This document shows positions 33,001-39,157 of a stretch of 39,157 bases of DNA, one piece after another. Made by a program: the position numbers and the translations under genes. Positions within the stretch are counted from its first letter, which is position 1. Every line of letters begins with the position of its first letter. Under the pieces are notes generated by a model, which had not been told where the DNA came from, did not search any database, and saw nothing but the letters and a program-made list of their open reading frames with translations. The stretch is from contig NC_049986.1 of the NCBI RefSeq assembly GCF_000003815.2, positions 9,105,603 to 9,144,759 on the forward strand. Direction: 5' to 3'. Origin of the DNA: Branchiostoma floridae (lineage: Eukaryota > Chordata > Leptocardii > Amphioxiformes > Branchiostomatidae).

Positions 33001-34096
33001 CATACGAACGACTTTACAGAATCTTCAACAAAATGTGCGTTACTTTTGTCACTTGAATGTCATAGGAAAACCCGTAAGGAGTTGGCATAAAGAAATTTGA
33101 GTACTCAAAATGACTTCCTTACTTTTCTACAAGGCTCGAAAGCGAACGAAGTTTCCCATGGGCGAAACCCGCAAGCGAACCCTTCGCTAACCGGAAAGTG
33201 ACCCCATACGATGGAACTTCCAGAATCTTCAACAGAATGTGCGTTACCTTTGTCACTTGAATGTCATAGTAAAACCCGTAAGGAGTAGGCAGAAAGCCAA
33301 TTGAGTACTCAAAATTACTTCCTTACTTTTCTACAAGGCTCGAAAGCAAACGAAGTTTCCCATGGGCGAAACCGCTAAGCGAACCCTTTGGTAACGGCAA
33401 ATTGACCCCATACGATGGAACTTCCAGAGTCTTCAACAGAATGTGCGTTATTAATTACTTTTGTCACTTGAATTGCGAAGTTAAACCCGTAAGGAGCGGG
33501 CAGAAAGCAACTCGAGTACTCAAAATTACTTCCTTACTTTTCTACAAGGATCCAAAGCGAAAGAAGTTTCCCCTTGGCGAAACCGCTAAGCGGACCCTTC
33601 GGTAACCGCAAATTGCCCCCATACGATGGAACTTCCAGAATCTCCAACAAAATGTGCGTTACTTTTGTCACTTGTATTTCGAAGTTAATCCCGTAAGGAG
33701 TAGGCAGAAAGCAATTTGAGTACTCAAAATTACTTCCTTACTTATCTACAAGGCTCGAAAGCGAACGAAGTTTGCCATGGGTAAAACCGCTAAGCGAACC
33801 CTTCGGTAACCGCAAATTGACCCCATACGATGGAACTTCCAGAATCTTCAACAGAATGTGCTTAACCTTTGTCACTTGAATGTCATAGTAAAACCCGTAA
33901 GGAGTAGGCAGAAAGCAATTTGAGGACTCAAAATTACTTCCTTTCTTTTCTAAAAGCTCGAAAGCGAACGAAGTTTCTCCTTGGCGAAACCGCTAAGCAA
34001 ACCCTTCGGTAACCGCAAATTGACCCCATACGATGGAACTTCCAGAGTACTAATTAAAACGTGCGTTACTTTTGTCACTTGAATTTCATGGGGAAA

Positions 34097-36939
34097 CCCG
34101 TAAGGAGTAGGCAGAAAGCAATTTGAGTACTCAAAATTACTTCCTTACTTTTCTACAAGGCTCGAAAGCGAACGAAGTTTCCCCTTGGCGAAACCGCTAA
34201 GCGAACCCTTCGGTAACCTTGAAGTGACCCCATACGATCGAACTTCCAGAATCTTCAACAAAATGTGCGTTTTTTTTCGGCACTTGAATTTTTGATAGTA
34301 AAAACCGTAAGAAGTAGCCAGAAAGCAATTTGAGTACTCAAAATTACTTCCTTACTTTTCTACAAGGCTCAAAAGCGAACGAAGTTTCCCCTTGGCGAAA
34401 CCGCTAAGCGAACCCTTCGGTAACCGGAAAGTGACCCCATAGGATGGAACTTCCAGAATCTTCAACAAAATGTGCGTTATTTTTGTCACTTGAATGTCAT
34501 AGCAAAACCCGTAAGGAGTAGGCAGAAAGCAATTTGAGTACTCAAAATTACTTCCTTACTTTTCTACAAGGCTCGAAAGCGAACGAAGTTTCCCATGGGC
34601 GAAACCGCTAAGCGAACCCTTCGGTAACCACAAAGTGACCTCATACGATCGAACTTCCAGAATCTTCAACAAAATGTGCGTTACTTTTCTCACATGAATG
34701 TCATAGTAAAACCCGTAAGGAGTAGGCATAAAGCAATTTGAGTACTCAAATTTACTTCCTTACTTTTCTACAAGGCTCGAAAGCGAACGAAGTTTCCCCT
34801 TGGTGAAACCACTAAGCGAACGCTTCGGTAACCTTAAAGTGACACCATACGATCGAACTTCCAGAATCTTTAACAAAATCAGCGTCACTTGAACTTTTAA
34901 TAGTAAAAACCGTAAGGAGTAGGCAGAAAGTAATTTGAGTACTGAAAATAACTTCCTTACTTTTCTACAAGGCTCAAAAGCGAACGAAGTTTCCCTTTGG
35001 CGAAACCGCAATTCAAACTCTTCAGTAACCGGAAAGTGAACCCATACGATGGAACTTCCAGAATCTTCAACAAAATGTGCGTTATTTTTGTCACTTGAAA
35101 TTCATAGCAAAACACGTAAGTGGTAGGCAGAAAGCAAGTTGTGTACTCAAAATTACTTCCTTACTTTTCTACAAGGCTCGAAAGCGAACGAAGTTGCCCT
35201 TGGCGTAACCGCTAAACGAAACCTTCGGTAACAGCAAATTGACCTCATACGATGGAACTTCAAGAATCTTCAACAAAATGTGCGTTACTTTTGCCACTTT
35301 AATTTCAAAGTTAAACTCGTAAGGAGTAGGCAGAAAGCAATCTGAGTACTCAAAATTACTTCCATATTTTTCTACAAGGCTCGAAAGCGAACGAAGTTCC
35401 CCTTGGCGAAACCGCTAAGCGAACCTTCACTAACCGCAAAGTGACCCCATACGATGGCTCTTCCAGAATCTTCAACAAAATGTGCGTTACTTTTGTCACT
35501 TGTATTTCGAAGTTAATCCCGTAAGGAGTAGGCAGAAAGCAATTTGAGTACTCAAAATTACTTCCTTACTTATCTACAAGGCTCGAAAGCGAACGAAGTT
35601 TGCCATGGGTAAAACCGCTAAGCGAACCCTTCGGTAACCTAAATTGACCCCATACGATGGATCTTCCAGAGTACTAATTAAAATGTGCGTTACTTTTGTC
35701 ATTTGAATTTCATGGGGAAACCCGTATGGAGTAGGCAGAAAGCAATTTGAGTACTCAAAATTACTTCCTTTCTTTTCTACAAGGCTCGAAAGCGAACGAA
35801 GTTTCTCCTTAGCGAAACCGCTAAACGAACCATTCGGTAACCGCAAATTGACCTCATACGATGAAACTTCCAGAATCTTCAACAAAATGTGCGTTAGTTT
35901 TGTCACTTGAATTTCATGGGGAAACCCGTATGGAGTAGGCAGAAAGAAATTTGAGTACTCAAAATTTCTTCCTTACTTTTCTACAAGGCTCGAAAGCGAA
36001 CGAAGTTTCCCCTTAGCGAAACCGCTAAACGAACCTTCGGAACGGCAAATGCCTCATACGATGGAACTTCCAGAATCTTCAAGAAAATGTGCGTTACTTT
36101 TGTCACTTGAATTTCATGGGGAAACCCGTAAGGAGTAGGCAGAAAGCAATCTGAGTACTCAAAATTACTTCCATATTTTTCTACAAGGCTCGAAAGCGAA
36201 CGAAGTTCCCCTTGGCGAAACCGCTAAGCGAACCCTTCACTAACCGCAAAGTGACCCCATACGATGGCTCTTCCAGAATCTTCAACAAAATGTGCGTTTC
36301 TTTTGTCACTTGAATTGCGAAGTTAAACCCGTAAGGAGTAGGCAGAAAGCAATTTGAGTACTCAAATTTACTTCCTTACTTTTCCAAAAGGCTCGAAAGC
36401 GATCGAAGTTTCCCCTTGGTGGAACCGCTAAGCGAACCCTTCGGTAACCGCAAATTGACCCCATACGATGGAACTTCCAGAATCTTCAACAGAATGTGCG
36501 TTAATTTTGTCACTTGAACGTCATAGTAAAACCCGTAAGGAGTAGCCAGAAGGCAATTTGAGGACTCAAAATCACTTCCTTTCTTTTCTACAAGGCTCGA
36601 AAGCGAACGAAGTTTCCCCTTGGCGAAACCGCTAAGCGAACCCTTCCGTAACCTAAATTGACCCCATACGATGGATCTTCCAGAGTACTAATTAAAATGT
36701 GCGTTACTTTTGTCATTTGAATTTCATGGGGAAACCCGTATGGAGTAGGCAGAAAGCAATTTGAGTACTCAAAATTACTTCCTTTCTTTTCTACAAGGCT
36801 CGAAAGCGAACGAAGTTTCTCCTTAGCGAAACCGCTAAACAAACCATTCGGTAACGGCAAATTGACCTCATACGATGGAACTTCCAGAATCTTCAACAAA
36901 ATGTGCGTTACTTTTGTCACTTGTATTTCGAAGTTGATC
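34097..36939. repeat. Higher-order repeat, copy 1 (14 monomers)
   Basis: Fourteen monomers (anchors 34317, 34522, 34727, 34923, 35127, 35330, 35532, 35735, 35939, 36139, 36342, 36545, 36749, 36953) recur 2,842 bases later. Shared rare variants include agtagccagaaag at 34313 and 37155, the short monomer with aaaatcagcgtcac at 34874 and 37716, and gttgcccttggcgtaaccgc at 35193 and 38035. Confidence 0.85.
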
Positions 36940-39157
36940 CCGTAAGGAGTAGGCAGAAAGCAATTTGAGTACTCAAAATTACTTCCTTACTTTTCTACAA
37001 GGCTCGAAAGCGAACGAAGTTTCCCCTTGGCGAAACCGCTAAGCGAACCCTTCGGTAACCTTGAAGTGACCCCATACGATCGAACTTCCAGAATCTTCAA
37101 CAAAATGTGCGTTTTTTTTCGGCACTTGAATTTTTGATAGTAAAAACCGTAAGAAGTAGCCAGAAAGCAATTTGAGTACTCAAAATTACTTCCTTACTTT
37201 TCTACAAGGCTCAAAAGCGAACGAAGTTTCCCCTTGGCGAAACCGCTAAGCGAACCCTTCGGTAACCGGAAAGTGACCCCATAGGATGGAACTTCCAGAA
37301 TCTTCAACAAAATGTGCGTTATTTTTGTCACTTGAATGTCATAGCAAAACCCGTAAGGAGTAGGCAGAAAGCAATTTGAGTACTCAAAATTACTTCCTTA
37401 CTTTTCTACAAGGCTCGAAAGCGAACGAAGTTTCCCATGGGCGAAACCGCTAAGCGAACCCTTCGGTAACCACAAAGTGACCTCATACGATCGAACTTCC
37501 AGAATCTTCAACAAAATGTGCGTTACTTTTCTCACATGAATGTCATAGTAAAACCCGTAAGGAGTAGGCATAAAGCAATTTGAGTACTCAAATTTACTTC
37601 CTTACTTTTCTACAAGGCTCGAAAGCGAACGAAGTTTCCCCTTGGTGAAACCACTAAGCGAACGCTTCGGTAACCTTAAAGTGACACCATACGATCGAAC
37701 TTCCAGAATCTTTAACAAAATCAGCGTCACTTGAACTTTTAATAGTAAAAACCGTAAGGAGTAGGCAGAAAGTAATTTGAGTACTGAAAATAACTTCCTT
37801 ACTTTTCTACAAGGCTCAAAAGCGAACGAAGTTTCCCTTTGGCGAAACCGCAATTCAAACTCTTCAGTAACCGGAAAGTGAACCCATACGATGGAACTTC
37901 CAGAATCTTCAACAAAATGTGCGTTATTTTTGTCACTTGAAATTCATAGCAAAACACGTAAGTGGTAGGCAGAAAGCAAGTTGTGTACTCAAAATTACTT
38001 CCTTACTTTTCTACAAGGCTCGAAAGCGAACGAAGTTGCCCTTGGCGTAACCGCTAAACGAAACCTTCGGTAACAGCAAATTGACCTCATACGATGGAAC
38101 TTCAAGAATCTTCAACAAAATGTGCGTTACTTTTGCCACTTTAATTTCAAAGTTAAACTCGTCAGGAGTAGGCAGAAAGCAATCTGAGTACTCAAAATTA
38201 CTTCCATATTTTTCTACAAGGCTCGAAAGCGAACGAAGTTCCCCTTGGCGAAACCGCTAAGCGAACCTTCACTAACCGCAAAGTGACCCCATACGATGGC
38301 TCTTCCAGAATCTTCAACAAAATGTGCGTTTCTTTTGTCACTTGAATTGCGAAGTTAAACCCGTAAGGAGTAGGCAGAAAGCAATTTGAGTACTCAAAAT
38401 CACTTCCTTTCTTTTCTACAAGGCTCGAAAGCGAACGAAGTTTCCCCTTGGCGAAACCGCTAAGCGAACCCTTCCGTAACCTAAATTGACCCCATACGAT
38501 GGATCTTCCAGAGTACTAATTAAAATGTGCGTTACTTTTGTCATTTGAATTTCATGGGGAAACCCGTATGGAGTAGGCAGAAAGCAATTTGAGTACTCAA
38601 AATTACTTCCTTTCTTTTCTACAAGGCTCGAAAGCGAACGAAGTTTCTCCTTAGCGAAACCGCTAAACGAACCATTCGGTAACCGCAAATTGACCTCATA
38701 CGATGAAACTTCCAGAATCTTCAACAAAATGTGCGTTAGTTTTGTCACTTGAATTTCATGGGGAAACCCGTATGGAGTAGGCAGAAAGAAATTTGAGTAC
38801 TCAAAATTTCTTCCTTACTTTTCTACAAGGCTCGAAAGCGAACGAAGTTTCCCCTTAGCGAAACCGCTAAACGAACCCTTCGGTAACGGCAAATTGACCT
38901 CATACGATGGAACTTCCAGAATCTTCAAGAAAATGTGCGTTACTTTTGTCACTTGAATTTCATGGGGAAACCCGTAAGGAGTAGGCAGAAAGCAATCTGA
39001 GTACTCAAAATTACTTCCATATTTTTCTACAAGGCTCGAAAGCGAACGAAGTTCCCCTTGGCGAAACCGCTAAGCGAACCCTTCACTAACCGCAAAGTGA
39101 CCCCATACGATGGCTCTTCCAGAATCTTCAACAAAATGTGCGTTCTTTTGTCACTGA
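36940..39157. repeat. Higher-order repeat, copy 2 (truncated by window end)
   Basis: Follows copy 1 at an offset of 2,842 with very few differences (e.g. gtaagg to gtcagg at 38162), except about 38325-38470, where it matches other monomers of copy 1 (36297-36345 and about 36565-36655). The last 25 bases lack single bases compared with the repeat, as at a low-quality sequence end. Confidence 0.85.

Larger units (their letters stand above)
26580..39157. repeat. Satellite DNA, ~204-base monomer, about 60 copies, open at the window end
   Basis: The anchor gcagaaag recurs at, for example, 27343, 27548, 27753, 27965, 28172, 28377, 28580, 28783 and 28987, a period of 203-212 and mostly 203-205. The monomer core is aagtttccccttggcgaaac, cgctaagcgaacccttcggt, then ccatacgatggaacttccag and caaaatgtgcgttacttttg. 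Subtypes differ by their tail: cgaagttaaacccg; gtcatagtaaaaccc; a T-run with tttttaatagtaaaaaccg; and gagtactaattaaaa with tttcatggggaaaccc. All open frames here are shadows of the repeat. The left edge is strongly diverged. Confidence 0.97.

Noticed and set aside
29435-38748. Recurrent minus-strand open frames of 60-113 codons with the shared motif LRLPKGSLSGFAKGKLRSLSS
   Set aside because: They are translations of the satellite monomer. The ~204-base period and subtype indels break and shift them, no start or splice context is conserved, and copies with stops are as common.
26580-39157. CRISPR-like array
   Set aside because: Units are ~204 bases, continuous and similar throughout, with no short repeat/unique spacer pattern, and the DNA is eukaryotic.

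Overview
The window looks like nuclear DNA of an invertebrate deuterostome, most likely a lancelet (Branchiostoma). Genes are split by many small introns with GT..AG boundaries. One gene is a clear, complete orthologue of animal TADA1. The introns hold small hAT-like transposons, SINE-like repeats and a LINE remnant. The lancelet assignment is inference from gene style and repeats, not proven.

Layout. 1-1900: last coding exon of a sulfotransferase-like gene (+), with 3' UTR. 1900-4760: repeat-rich spacer with a 15-base minisatellite, an assembly gap (N, 2088-2389), a 34-base-TIR element with 9-base target duplications, a TA-flanked element and a SINE-like repeat. 4767-12001: TADA1 (SAGA coactivator subunit) on the minus strand, rebuilt as eight exons that keep one frame and give 352 residues. 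Its introns carry nested hAT-like MITEs, a LINE 3' end and a tandem array derived from its own last splice acceptor. 12002-14700: intergenic. 14755-24080: an unrecognised plus-strand gene with four coding exons (604 residues if all are joined) and a probable second promoter and first exon at 22732, preceded by five CCAAT boxes at about 30-base spacing. 24081-26580: 3' UTR, a CA microsatellite and old repeats with X-box-like palindromes. 26580-39157: about 60 copies of a ~204-base satellite monomer running off the end. Its left edge is decayed and its right part holds a near-identical 14-monomer (2,842-base) higher-order repeat.

The two complete genes are not obviously linked in function. TADA1 is a housekeeping transcription cofactor. 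The plus-strand gene is unknown, with Ser/Pro/Thr-rich and basic segments. The most unusual points are the satellite organisation, the exon-derived acceptor array in TADA1, the shared-end but differently-cored MITE families, and the CCAAT array before an alternative first exon.
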